53,394 nt of DNA from Streptomyces sp. col6. GTDB lineage: Bacteria > Actinomycetota > Actinomycetes > Streptomycetales > Streptomycetaceae. Shown piece after piece: positions 41,622 to 50,231 of this stretch. Position numbers and translations under genes: made by a program. How positions within the stretch are numbered: the stretch's first letter is position 1; every line of letters starts with the position of its first letter. The notes beneath the pieces are model-generated. The model was not told where the DNA came from, searched no databases, and was given only the letters and a program-made list of their open reading frames with translations. The stretch spans positions 1-53,394 of the forward strand of contig NZ_RDBL01000002.1 in NCBI RefSeq assembly GCF_008042035.1, given 5' to 3'.

Positions 41622-42158
41622 ATGGAAGCGGAGCGGCTGGTAACGGTCATCAGGCAGGCGCTGGCGGAGAGCCGGGGCACACCGGACATCATCGCCGAGG
41701 CCTGGCAGGCGCAGGCCCTGGCCCAGGCGGTCGGCAGCCGGCTGGCCGCGAGCGGACCCAAGGAGTTACGAGCCGAGGCGCGCGCCCTGAGCGAGATCGG
41801 CGGCAGGAGCAGCGGCGCGCTCGACCACCCGGCGGCCCGTGCGGGGGTCGCCCGCGCGGCACGGCTGACCGAGGTGGCGGATCCCCGCGCGGCCCTGACG
41901 GGCCTGGCCGCGTTGCTCGGGGAGGTCGGCATGGCTTTGGTCGGGGTGGCCTGCGAGACCGATGAACAGAGCCTGTACTGGCAGTGCATGGAGGCGATCG
42001 ACGCCGCCGACGAGTCCACGGACCGGGTACGTGGCATGCTCCGCCTGCTCGACGAGCGGGAGCGCGAGCGGCGCCAGGATCTGGAGCGCGGCCGGGAGCG
42101 GGACGGCCCGCACGGTGTGCTGCACGGCCCGGTCGGTCCGGTCACCGGCATCCAGTGA
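41622..42158 (+). CDS. DUF6099 family protein with a TTA codon
   Basis: A 178-aa mainly alpha-helical protein; the N-terminus MEAERLVTVIRQALAESRG and overall form match DUF6099 as I recall it. Function unknown. I chose the ATG at 41622, with a G-rich site upstream, over GTG 41571. Residue L49 (PKELRAEA) is encoded by TTA at 41766-41768, the only TTA I noticed in a window gene; translation should therefore need the bldA tRNA, tying the protein to development or antibiotic-phase growth. The C-terminus is very rich in Arg and Glu. Confidence 0.78.
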   Translation: MEAERLVTVIRQALAESRGTPDIIAEAWQAQALAQAVGSRLAASGPKELRAEARALSEIGGRSSGALDHPAARAGVARAARLTEVADPRAALTGLAALLGEVGMALVGVACETDEQSLYWQCMEAIDAADESTDRVRGMLRLLDERERERRQDLERGRERDGPHGVLHGPVGPVTGIQ

Positions 42159-42250
42159 CCGGCGCCCGCCGACCGGTCCGTCCCGGACGCGGCGACGTGC
42201 GGAAGGGGCCGGAGAGGGGTGTGCGGTGCGCACGGGTGCAGGATGGAGGT

Positions 42251-43174
42251 ATGGATCTTCGCATCTTCACCGAGCCCCAGCAGGGGGCGAGCTATGACAC
42301 CCTTCTCACCGTCGCCAAGGCCACCGAGGACCTCGGCTTCGACGCCTTCTACCGGTCCGACCACTATCTGCGCATGGGGCAGGGCGACGGACTGCCCGGT
42401 CCGACGGACGCCTGGATCACGCTGGCCGGACTGGCCCGCGAGACCAAGCGCATCCGCCTCGGCACGCTGATGACGGCGGGTACGTTCCGGCTCCCCGGCG
42501 TCCTCGCCATCCAGGTGGCGCAGGTCGACCAGATGTCCGGCGGCCGGGTCGAACTGGGCCTGGGCGCGGGCTGGTTCGAGGAGGAGCACAAGGCGTACGG
42601 CATCCCGTTCCCGAAGGAGAAGTTCGGCCGCCTGGAGGAGCAGCTCGCGATCGTCACCGGGCTGTGGGCGACCGAGGTCGGCAAGACGTTCAGCTACGAC
42701 GGCACGTACTACCAGCTCACGGACTCGCCCGCCCTGCCCAAGCCGGCCCAGTCCAGGATCCCGGTGCTGATCGGCGGACACGGCGCGAAGCGCACCCCGC
42801 GCCTCGCCGCCCAGTACGCCGACGAGTTCAATATCCCGTTCGCCTCGCTGGAGGACAGCGAGAAGCAGTTCGGCCGGGTCCGGGAGGCGGCCGTGGCGGC
42901 GGGCCGCAAGTCGGACGACCTGGTGTACTCCAACGCGCTGGTCGTCTGCGTCGGCCGGGACGACGCGGAGGTCGCGCGCCGGGCCGCCGTCATCGGCCGT
43001 GATGTGGCCGAGCTGAAGGCCAATGGGCTCGCGGGCTCGCCCGCCGAGGTGGTCGACAAGATCGGCCGGTACGCGGCGATCGGCGCGTCGCGGATCTACC
43101 TCCAGGTGCTCGACCTCGGTGACCTGGACCACCTGGAGCTGATCTCGTCCCAGGTCCAGTCCCAGCTGGGCTGA
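42251..43174 (+). CDS. LLM-class F420-dependent oxidoreductase
   Basis: A 307-aa luciferase-like TIM-barrel flavin/F420 oxidoreductase. It has DLRIFTEPQQGASYDTLL, the GFDAFYRSDHY segment with the conserved His, RIRLGTLMTAGTFR, and SGGRVELGLGAGWFEEEH, which is the signature of the F420-dependent branch in actinobacteria. Substrate unknown. The ATG at 42251 has GGAGG only one base away, which is unusually close, so a GTG a few codons upstream is a fair alternative. 13 nt ahead of the homocysteine methyltransferase gene. Confidence 0.9.
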   Translation: MDLRIFTEPQQGASYDTLLTVAKATEDLGFDAFYRSDHYLRMGQGDGLPGPTDAWITLAGLARETKRIRLGTLMTAGTFRLPGVLAIQVAQVDQMSGGRVELGLGAGWFEEEHKAYGIPFPKEKFGRLEEQLAIVTGLWATEVGKTFSYDGTYYQLTDSPALPKPAQSRIPVLIGGHGAKRTPRLAAQYADEFNIPFASLEDSEKQFGRVREAAVAAGRKSDDLVYSNALVVCVGRDDAEVARRAAVIGRDVAELKANGLAGSPAEVVDKIGRYAAIGASRIYLQVLDLGDLDHLELISSQVQSQLG

Positions 43175-43187
43175 GAACGGAGTCGCG

Positions 43188-44606
43188 ATGACACCTGGGC
43201 CCGGCCGCCCCCTCGCCGCCGCACTCGCCGAGGGCACGGTCCTCCTCGACGGCGGGCTCTCCAACCAGTTGGAGGCGCAGGGCTGCGATCTGTCCGACGC
43301 GCTGTGGTCCGCCCGGCTGCTCGCCGACGGGCCCGGACAGATCGAGGCGGCCCACACCGCCTATGTGCGGGCGGGTGCCCAGGTGCTCATCGCGGCCGGC
43401 TATCAGGCGAGCTTCGAGGGGTTCGCGCGGCGCGGGATCGGACGGGAGGCGGCGGCCGGTCTCTTCGCCCGCAGTGTGGAGCTGGCCCGGCGGGCGGCCG
43501 GCACGGTGGAGCGGGACGTCTGGGTGGCGGCCTCCGTCGGCCCGTACGGCGCGGTGACGGCGGACGGGGCGGAGTACCGGGGCCGTTACGGGCTCACGGT
43601 GGGGGAGCTGGAGCGCTTCCACCGCCCGAGGATCGCGGCGCTGGCCGCGGCCGCGCCGGACGCGCTGGCCCTGGAGACGGTGCCGGACACGGACGAGGCG
43701 CGGGCGCTGCTGCGGGTGGCGGGGGAGTACGGGCTGCCGGTCTGGCTCTCCTACACCGTGGCCGACGGCAGGACCCGCGCCGGGCAGCCGCTGGACGAGG
43801 CGTTCGGCCTGGCGCGGGAACACGACGAGGTGATCGCGGTCGGTGTGAACTGCTGCGACCCGGCGGAGGTGGAGTCCGCCGTGCGGGCGGCGGCGGAGGC
43901 GGCCGGGAAGCCGGTGGTGGCCTACCCGAACAGCGGCGAGCGCTGGGACGCCGCGTCCGGCGGCTGGACGGGGGACGCTACGTTCGACCCCGGGCGTGCG
44001 GCCCGCTGGCAGCAGGCGGGCGCCCGACTGATCGGCGGCTGCTGCCGGGTCGGCCCGGAACAGATCGCACGGCTGGCGGCGGCGGTGCGCGACCGGGGGG
44101 CGGGGGGGGGAGCCCGGTCGCAACTCGGGGGCCGGGACTCAGGAAGGGGTGCACGCCTCGGCGATCGATACGCTGTTCTCGTAGAGGTGATGCCGAGTGA
44201 TCCGGCCCTCCTCGACGGTGAGGCGCAGCGCGAAGGGTCCCTCGAACGACTTCCCCGTCGCGCGCACGGTCCCCGAGAGGTACCCGGTCAGGACGGCGTC
44301 GGTGCCATCGACGAGGAACGTGTCGACGCAGGCCCGTGCGTCCTCGGCCACCGTGTGCTCGGCCAGCTCCGTGAACTGGGCGGCGCATTCGGCTCCGGTG
44401 GAGCGCGGCCGGATCCACGGGACGGCGGGGTTCTCGGCGAGCACCCAGTCGACGTCGTCCGCGAAGAGCGCGACGAGCCGCTCGACGTCCCCGGCCATCC
44501 GGGCGGCGAGGAACTCCTGGACGACGTGGCGGGTGGTGCCGGTGACGGACCTCGCGGTGAGGCCGGCGGACTTGATGGGCATGGTTGCTCCTCGCGCCTT
44601 GGGTGA
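43188..44606 (+). CDS. Homocysteine S-methyltransferase (MmuM-like), 3' end doubtful
   Basis: Residues 1-303 are a complete zinc-dependent homocysteine methyltransferase domain, using S-methylmethionine or SAM to make methionine. Zinc ligands are the Cys in GVNCCDP (about 222) and the CC pair in IGGCCRVGPEQI (about 285). Normal length is about 300 aa. After the G-rich tract at 44095-44110 (six Gs, C, nine Gs) the frame continues to 44606 as a 165-residue Gly/Arg/Asp-rich tail that is the antisense of the NTF2-like gene. A frame slip at the tract would end it at about 44180 or 44200. Confidence 0.75.
   Translation: MTPGPGRPLAAALAEGTVLLDGGLSNQLEAQGCDLSDALWSARLLADGPGQIEAAHTAYVRAGAQVLIAAGYQASFEGFARRGIGREAAAGLFARSVELARRAAGTVERDVWVAASVGPYGAVTADGAEYRGRYGLTVGELERFHRPRIAALAAAAPDALALETVPDTDEARALLRVAGEYGLPVWLSYTVADGRTRAGQPLDEAFGLAREHDEVIAVGVNCCDPAEVESAVRAAAEAAGKPVVAYPNSGERWDAASGGWTGDATFDPGRAARWQQAGARLIGGCCRVGPEQIARLAAAVRDRGAGGGARSQLGGRDSGRGARLGDRYAVLVEVMPSDPALLDGEAQREGSLERLPRRAHGPREVPGQDGVGAIDEERVDAGPCVLGHRVLGQLRELGGAFGSGGARPDPRDGGVLGEHPVDVVREERDEPLDVPGHPGGEELLDDVAGGAGDGPRGEAGGLDGHGCSSRLG
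44139..44582 (-). CDS. NTF2-like / SnoaL-like protein
   Basis: A 147-aa small alpha+beta-cone protein: ARSVTGTTRHVVQEFLAARM, LVALFADDVDWVLAENP, and a later FALRLTVEEGRI strand. Members act as polyketide cyclases, ketosteroid isomerases or simply bind small hydrophobic ligands; no specific active site is assigned here. The ATG at 44582 has GAGGAG five bases upstream and is preferred to the open start at 44642. Its 3' half lies antisense to the long tail of the homocysteine methyltransferase frame, and the codon usage favours this strand as the real one. Confidence 0.85.
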   Translation of the reverse strand: MPIKSAGLTARSVTGTTRHVVQEFLAARMAGDVERLVALFADDVDWVLAENPAVPWIRPRSTGAECAAQFTELAEHTVAEDARACVDTFLVDGTDAVLTGYLSGTVRATGKSFEGPFALRLTVEEGRITRHHLYENSVSIAEACTPS

Positions 44607-44691
44607 CGGAACCCTCGTCGGGATCTCGTTGACATGTGCCACGCTGCCGCAGCAGGGGAGCGTGGTCGATTACGTCGGAGGTAGTGGCCGG

Positions 44692-44706
44692 GTGGAGGGC
44701 CTCCAC
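44692..44706. promoter_or_regulatory. Inverted repeat upstream of hen1
   Basis: GTGGAGG-G-CCTCCAC, 7-bp perfect arms, lies in the 188-nt divergent intergenic region, 65 bp before the hen1 start. Possible operator or small hairpin. Confidence 0.3.
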
Positions 44707-44770
44707 GTCATAGGGCGGGGCCCGGGAAATTGCCTGGTGGGGCGAGCGCGGGCGGATCATACTCAAACGT

Positions 44771-46249
44771 GTGTTCCTGACGATCAGTACAACCGGCACC
44801 CCGGAACGTCCCGCCACCGATCTCGGCTTCCTGCTGCACAAGCATCCCGAGCGGGCGCAGACGTTCTCCACCTCCCACGGCACCGCGCACGTCTTCTATC
44901 CCGAGGCGTCCGCGGAGCAGTGCACGGCGGCCCTGCTGCTGGAGGTCGATCCCATCGCCCTGGTGCGCAAGGGCAAGGGCAAGGGCCGGGGCGGCGCCCC
45001 CGACGCGGCGCTCGCGCAGTACGTCAACGACCGCCCCTACGCGGCCTCCTCGCTGCTGTCCGTCGCGATGAGCACCGTCTTCAAGTCCGCGCTGAGCGGT
45101 GCCTGCAAGGCGATGCCCGAGCGGGCGGCGGCCCCCATGGAGCTGCGGATCGAAGTGCCCGCCCTGCCGGCCCGTGGTGGTGCCGAGCTGGTGCGCAAGC
45201 TCTTCGGTCCGCTCGGATGGACGCGGGTGGAGGCGGAGGCCGTACCGCTCGACGAGAAGTTCCCCGAGTGGGGCGACTCGCGGTACGTACGGCTGGTGCT
45301 GGAGGGCGAGTTGCGGCTCGCCGACGCGCTGCGCCAGCTGTACGTGCTGCTGCCGGTGCTCGACGACGCCAAGCACTACTGGGTGGCGCCGGACGAGGTG
45401 GACAAGCTGCTGCGCGCCGGTGAGGGCTGGCTGGCCGAGCACCCCGAGCACAAGCTCATCACCAGCCGGTATCTGTCGCGGCGCTGGGGACTGACCCGGG
45501 AGGCGATGGAGCGGCTGGAGCTGGTGCGGCTCGCGGAGGCGGACGACCTCGAAGTCGAGAGCATCGACAACGCCGTGGACGAGGGCTCCGACACGGAGGA
45601 GCGGCCGGTGCCGCTGGCCGTGCTACGCCGGGACGCGATCCTGGCGGCTCTCACCGCCGCCGGGGCGGCCAGGGTGCTCGACCTCGGCTGCGGCCAGGGG
45701 CAGTTGGTGCAGTCGCTGCTGAAGGACCCGCGCTTCACGGAGATCGTGGGTGTCGATGTGTCGATGCGTGCCCTGACCATCGCCTCGCGCCGGCTGAAGC
45801 TGGACCGGATGGGGGAGCGCCAGGCCGCCCGGGTGACGCTGCGGCAGGGTTCGCTCACCTACACGGACAAGACGCTCAAGGGGTACGACGCGGCGGTGCT
45901 CAGCGAGGTGATCGAGCACCTGGACCTGGAGCGGCTGCCCGCCCTGGAGTTCGCCGTGTTCGGCTCCGCGCGCCCCCGTACGGTGCTCGTGACCACGCCG
46001 AATGTCGAGTACAACGTCCGCTGGGAGACCCTCCCGGCCGGGCACACCCGCCACGGCGACCACCGCTTCGAGTGGACCCGGGCCGAGTTCCGGACCTGGG
46101 CGGACGCGGTGGCCGGACGGCACGGGTACCACGTGGAGTACGTGCCCGTGGGCCCGGACGACCCCGAGGTGGGCCCGCCCACCCAGATGGCGATGTTCAC
46201 GATCGCCACCACCACCGACGAGACCGAGAAGGAGGCGAAAGCCGCATGA
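44771..46249 (+). CDS. 3'-terminal RNA ribose 2'-O-methyltransferase Hen1
   Basis: A 492-aa bacterial Hen1. The N-terminal half (1-240) is the bacterial-specific domain (SLLSVAMSTVFKSALSG, KFPEWGDSRY, SRYLSRRWGLT); the C-terminal half is a SAM methyltransferase with VLDLGCGQG, then EVIEHLDLERL and HGDHRFEW supplying the Glu/His residues that bind the metal at the RNA 3' end. It methylates the 2'-OH at a break before ligation, making the repaired RNA resistant to recutting. The GTG start is followed downstream by an ATGA overlap with Pnkp. Confidence 0.95.
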   Translation: MFLTISTTGTPERPATDLGFLLHKHPERAQTFSTSHGTAHVFYPEASAEQCTAALLLEVDPIALVRKGKGKGRGGAPDAALAQYVNDRPYAASSLLSVAMSTVFKSALSGACKAMPERAAAPMELRIEVPALPARGGAELVRKLFGPLGWTRVEAEAVPLDEKFPEWGDSRYVRLVLEGELRLADALRQLYVLLPVLDDAKHYWVAPDEVDKLLRAGEGWLAEHPEHKLITSRYLSRRWGLTREAMERLELVRLAEADDLEVESIDNAVDEGSDTEERPVPLAVLRRDAILAALTAAGAARVLDLGCGQGQLVQSLLKDPRFTEIVGVDVSMRALTIASRRLKLDRMGERQAARVTLRQGSLTYTDKTLKGYDAAVLSEVIEHLDLERLPALEFAVFGSARPRTVLVTTPNVEYNVRWETLPAGHTRHGDHRFEWTRAEFRTWADAVAGRHGYHVEYVPVGPDDPEVGPPTQMAMFTIATTTDETEKEAKAA

Positions 46250-48822
46250 CCACCGAAGACACGGGGCACGCCCCGCACCGTACGCTCCCCGTCACCGACC
46301 TCTCCCTCGTCGTGCTCATCGGGGCCAGCGGCTCCGGCAAGTCCACCTTCGCGCGGCGGCAGTTCAAGCCGACCGAGGTCATCTCGTCGGACTTCTGCCG
46401 CGGCCTCGTCGCCGACGACGAGAACGACCAGAGCGCCAGCAAGGACGCCTTCGACGTCCTGCACCACATCGCGGGCAAGCGCCTCGCCGCCGGCCGGCTG
46501 ACGGTCGTCGACGCCACCAACGTCCAGGCCGAGGCCCGGCGTCAGCTCGTACGGCTGGCCCGGGAGCACGACGTGCTGCCCATCGCCATCGTCCTCGACC
46601 TGCCCGAGGAGGTCTGCCTCGCCCGCAACGCGGCCCGCCCGGACCGCGCCGACATGCCCCGCCACGTCATCCAGCGCCACCGCCGCGAGCTGCGTCGCTC
46701 CCTGCGCGGCCTGGAGCGAGAGGGCTTCCGCAAGGTGCACATCCTGCGCACCGAGGAGGAGGCCGAGCACGCCGAGGTGGTGCTGGAGCGCCGTTACAAC
46801 GACCTGCGCCACCTCACCGGCCCGTTCGACATCATCGGGGACATCCACGGCTGCCGCTCCGAGCTGGACACCCTGCTCGGCAGGCTGGGGTACGTGGACG
46901 GCGCCCACCCCGAGGGCCGCACCGCGGTCTTCGTCGGCGACCTCGTCGACCGCGGCCCGGACAGCCCCGGCGTCCTGCGCCGCGTGATGTCGATGGTGGC
47001 GGACGGGAACGCGCTGTGCGTGCCCGGCAACCACGAGAACAAGCTCGGCCGCTATCTCAAGGGCCGCAAGGTCCAGCTCACCCACGGCCTCGCCGAGACC
47101 GTCGAGCAGCTGGAGCGGGAGGACGCGAAGGACCCGGAGTTCCGCAAGCGGGTCGCGGAGTTCATCGACGGGCTCGTCAGCCACTACGTGCTCGACGACG
47201 GACGGCTCGTCGTCTGCCACGCCGGGCTGCCCGAGAAGTACCACGGCCGCACCTCCGGCCGGGTCCGCTCGCACGCGCTGTACGGGGAGACCACCGGCGA
47301 GACCGACGAGTTCGGGCTGCCCGTGCGCTACCCGTGGGCGGAGGACTACCGGGGCCGCGCCGCCGTGGTCTACGGCCACACGCCGGTGCCCAGCACCTCG
47401 TGGATCAACAACACCATCTGCCTGGACACCGGTGCCGTCTTCGGCGGGAGGATGACCGCGCTGCGCTGGCCGGAGCGCGAGCTCGTCGACGTACCGGCGG
47501 AGCAGGTCTGGTACGAGCCGGTGAAGCCGCTGGCGACCGAGGCGCCCGGGGGCCGGGAGGGCCGCCCGCTCGACCTCGACGACGTGCGGGGCCGCCGGAC
47601 CGTGGAGACCCGGCACATGGGCCGCCTCGCCGTCCGCGAGGAGAACGCGGCCGCCGCCCTGGAGGTCATGAGCCGGTTCGCGGTCGACCCCCGGCTGCTG
47701 CCGTACCTGCCGCCGACGATGGCGCCCACCGCCACCTCGCGGGAGGACGGCTATCTGGAGCACCCGGCCGAGGCGTTCGGCGAGTACCGGGCGGCCGGCG
47801 TGGCGAAGGTCGTGTGCGAGGAGAAGCACATGGGCTCCCGCGCCGTGGCCCTGGTCTGCAAGGACGCCGCCGCGGCCCGGGAGCGCTTCGGGACCGGGGG
47901 TGCGGACGAGAGCGGACCGACCGGCGCGCTGTACACGCGCACCGGGCGCCCGTTCCTGGACGACTCCGCGCTCACCGAGACCGTGCTCGGCCGGCTGCGC
48001 GCGGCGGTGACCGCCGCCGGGCTGTGGGAGGAGTGGGGCACCGACTGGGTGCTGCTCGACGCCGAGCTGATGCCCTGGTCGCTGAAGGCGGGCGGCCTGC
48101 TCCGCTCGCAGTACGCGGCGGTGGGGGCCGCGTCCGGCGCGGTGTTCCCGGGCGCCACCGGGGCACTGGCGGCAGCCGCGGCGCGCGGCGTCGACGTGGG
48201 CGCGCTCGCGGACCGGCAGCGGGACCGGGCCGAGGACGCGGCCGCGTTCACCGAGGCGTACCGGCGCTACTGCTGGAGCACCGAGGGCCTGGACGGCGTG
48301 CGGCTGGCGCCGTTCCAGATCCTCGCCGTGCAGGGCCGCTCGCTGGCCTCCGTACCGCACGACGAGCAGCTGGCCTGGCTGGACCGGCTGGTGGAGCACG
48401 ACCCGAGCGGCCTGCTCCAGGTCACCCGGCGGCTCGTGGTGGACACCGCCGACGAGGCGTCGGTCCGTGCGGGCGTCGACTGGTGGCTGGAGATGACCGG
48501 CCGGGGCGGCGAGGGCATGGTCGTCAAGCCGCTCGGCGCGCTCGTCCGGGACGGCAAGGGCCGGCTGGTGCAGCCCGGCATCAAGGTGCGCGGCCGGGAG
48601 TACCTGCGGATCATCTACGGTCCCGAGTACACCCGCCCGGACAACCTGGACCGGCTGCGCGGCCGCTTCCTCGGCCACAAGCGCTCGCTGGCGCTGCGGG
48701 AGTACGCCCTCGGCCTGGAGGCCCTGGACCGGCTCGCGGACGGGGAGCCGCTGTGGCGGGTCCACGAGGCGGTGTTCGCCGTCCTGGCCCTGGAGTCGGA
48801 GCCGGTGGACCCCCGGCTCTGA
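46246..48822 (+). CDS. Polynucleotide kinase-phosphatase with ligase domain (Pnkp), RNA repair
   Basis: An 858-aa three-domain repair enzyme. Kinase: P-loop GASGSGKST (26-34). Phosphatase (about 195-450): DIHG, GDLVDRGPDS, PGNHENK and a later GHTP, a calcineurin-like two-metal site. Ligase-type adenylyltransferase (about 500-858): the lysine motif EEKHMGSRA at about 525 and KPLG near 765. It heals 5'-OH and 2',3'-cyclic phosphate ends, and with Hen1 seals RNA cut by ribotoxins. Overlaps hen1 by four bases, matching the known Pnkp-Hen1 cassette. Confidence 0.95.
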   Translation: MTTEDTGHAPHRTLPVTDLSLVVLIGASGSGKSTFARRQFKPTEVISSDFCRGLVADDENDQSASKDAFDVLHHIAGKRLAAGRLTVVDATNVQAEARRQLVRLAREHDVLPIAIVLDLPEEVCLARNAARPDRADMPRHVIQRHRRELRRSLRGLEREGFRKVHILRTEEEAEHAEVVLERRYNDLRHLTGPFDIIGDIHGCRSELDTLLGRLGYVDGAHPEGRTAVFVGDLVDRGPDSPGVLRRVMSMVADGNALCVPGNHENKLGRYLKGRKVQLTHGLAETVEQLEREDAKDPEFRKRVAEFIDGLVSHYVLDDGRLVVCHAGLPEKYHGRTSGRVRSHALYGETTGETDEFGLPVRYPWAEDYRGRAAVVYGHTPVPSTSWINNTICLDTGAVFGGRMTALRWPERELVDVPAEQVWYEPVKPLATEAPGGREGRPLDLDDVRGRRTVETRHMGRLAVREENAAAALEVMSRFAVDPRLLPYLPPTMAPTATSREDGYLEHPAEAFGEYRAAGVAKVVCEEKHMGSRAVALVCKDAAAARERFGTGGADESGPTGALYTRTGRPFLDDSALTETVLGRLRAAVTAAGLWEEWGTDWVLLDAELMPWSLKAGGLLRSQYAAVGAASGAVFPGATGALAAAAARGVDVGALADRQRDRAEDAAAFTEAYRRYCWSTEGLDGVRLAPFQILAVQGRSLASVPHDEQLAWLDRLVEHDPSGLLQVTRRLVVDTADEASVRAGVDWWLEMTGRGGEGMVVKPLGALVRDGKGRLVQPGIKVRGREYLRIIYGPEYTRPDNLDRLRGRFLGHKRSLALREYALGLEALDRLADGEPLWRVHEAVFAVLALESEPVDPRL

Positions 48823-48888
48823 GCACACCGGGAGAACAGGCTGGCGATTCGCCGGGTGAACGGCGCGCCGCGCGGTGAGGATGTGGGC

Positions 48889-50121
48889 ATGGGATTCCAT
48901 GTCGACTCCGAGGCCGGGCGGCTGCGCCGCGTCATCCTGCACCGCCCCGATCTGGAACTGAAACGGCTCACACCGAGCAACAAGGACGCGCTGCTCTTCG
49001 ACGACGTGCTCTGGGTGCGCCGGGCGCGTCAGGAGCACGACGGCTTCGCGGACGTGCTGCGCGACCGCGGGGTGGAGGTGCATCTCTTCGGCGACCTGCT
49101 CCGCGAGGCGCTGGAGATCCCCGTCGCCCGGCGGCTCGTCCTGGACCGGGTCTTCGCCGAGAAGGAGTACGGCCCGCTCGCCACCGAGCATCTGCGGGCC
49201 GCCTTCGAGGAGTTGACCGCGGCAGAGCTGTGCGAGGCGCTGGTCGGCGGGATGACCAAACGGGAGTTCCTGGAGCGGCACAAGGAGCCGGTCTCGGTGC
49301 GCTTCCATGTGATGGACCTGGACGACTTCCTGCTCGGTCCGCTGCCCAACCACCTGTTCACCCGGGACACCTCGGCGTGGATCTACGACGGGGTGTCCAT
49401 CAACGCCATGCGCTGGCCGGCGCGGCAGCGCGAGACGGTCCACTTCGAGGCGATCTACCGTCACCATCCGCTGTTCACGGGCCCGGAGGCGGGTGCCTTC
49501 CACCACTGGTCCGAGGGGCAGGACGACTACCCCTCGACCATCGAGGGCGGCGACGTCCTCGTCATCGGCAACGGCGCCGTGCTCATCGGCATGAGCGAGC
49601 GCACCACCCCGCAGGCCGTGGAGATGCTGGCCCGGGGCCTCTTCGACGCGGGCTCGGCCCGGACCATCGTGGCGCTGGACATGCCCAAGAGCCGGGCCTT
49701 CATGCACCTGGACACCGTGATGACCATGGTCGACGGGGACACCTTCACCAAGTACGCGGGCCTCGGCATGCTCCGCTCGTACACGATCGAGCCCGGCGAC
49801 GGTCCCCGCGACCTCAAGGTCACCGACCATCCGCCCGAGCAGATGCACACGGCCATCGCCCAGGCGCTCGGTCTCGGCTCGATCAGGGTGCTCACCGCCA
49901 CCCAGGACGTGCACGCGGCCGAGCGGGAGCAGTGGGACGACGGCTGCAACGTGCTGGCCGTCGAACCGGGCGTCGTCGTCGCCTACGAGCGCAACGCCAC
50001 CACCAACACGCATCTGCGCCGGGAGGGCATCGAGGTCATCGAGATCCGCGGCAGCGAGCTGGGCCGGGGCCGGGGCGGTCCGCGCTGCATGAGCTGCCCG
50101 GTGGTCCGCGACGCCGTGTGA
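48889..50121 (+). CDS. arcA: Arginine deiminase
   Basis: A 410-aa amidinotransferase-fold enzyme hydrolysing arginine to citrulline and ammonia. Signatures are [50 protein letters not shown] with the catalytic His, and the catalytic cysteine near the C-terminus in GGPRCMSCP. The ATG at 48889 follows GTGAGG with normal spacing. It is followed 110 nt later by an ornithine carbamoyltransferase gene, giving two steps of the ADI pathway; carbamate kinase is not in the window. Confidence 0.95.
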   Translation: MGFHVDSEAGRLRRVILHRPDLELKRLTPSNKDALLFDDVLWVRRARQEHDGFADVLRDRGVEVHLFGDLLREALEIPVARRLVLDRVFAEKEYGPLATEHLRAAFEELTAAELCEALVGGMTKREFLERHKEPVSVRFHVMDLDDFLLGPLPNHLFTRDTSAWIYDGVSINAMRWPARQRETVHFEAIYRHHPLFTGPEAGAFHHWSEGQDDYPSTIEGGDVLVIGNGAVLIGMSERTTPQAVEMLARGLFDAGSARTIVALDMPKSRAFMHLDTVMTMVDGDTFTKYAGLGMLRSYTIEPGDGPRDLKVTDHPPEQMHTAIAQALGLGSIRVLTATQDVHAAEREQWDDGCNVLAVEPGVVVAYERNATTNTHLRREGIEVIEIRGSELGRGRGGPRCMSCPVVRDAV

Positions 50122-50154
50122 GGGGAGGCGGGGGTCCGTACCGCGAGACATCTC

Positions 50155-50198
50155 TGTATAGCGATGCATTGCGTCGTATAGGGTTCCAGCGTTACCGT
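50155..50198 (+). promoter_or_regulatory. Candidate argF promoter with ArgR-type ARG box
   Basis: TGTATAGCGATGCA (50155-50168) fits the TGCATnnnnATGCA form of the ARG box with one mismatch. It abuts a -35-like TTGCGT (50169-50174) and a -10-like TACCGT (50193-50198), 18 bp apart, 34 bp upstream of the argF start. ArgR control is therefore likely but not certain. Confidence 0.45.
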
Positions 50199-50231
50199 AT
50201 GCGTCCCCCGTCCGACCCAGGAGCAGTCACC

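Noticed and set aside
43304..44200. Alternative plus-strand frame over the homocysteine methyltransferase
   Set aside because: It lacks the methyltransferase motifs; the zinc cysteines lie in the frame starting at 43188. Only its 3' end matters, as the possible frame after a slip in the G-tract.
45859..50169. A 1436-codon minus-strand open frame
   Set aside because: It is antisense to hen1, pnkp and arcA, which all have complete motifs. Its composition is a typical GC-rich artefact.
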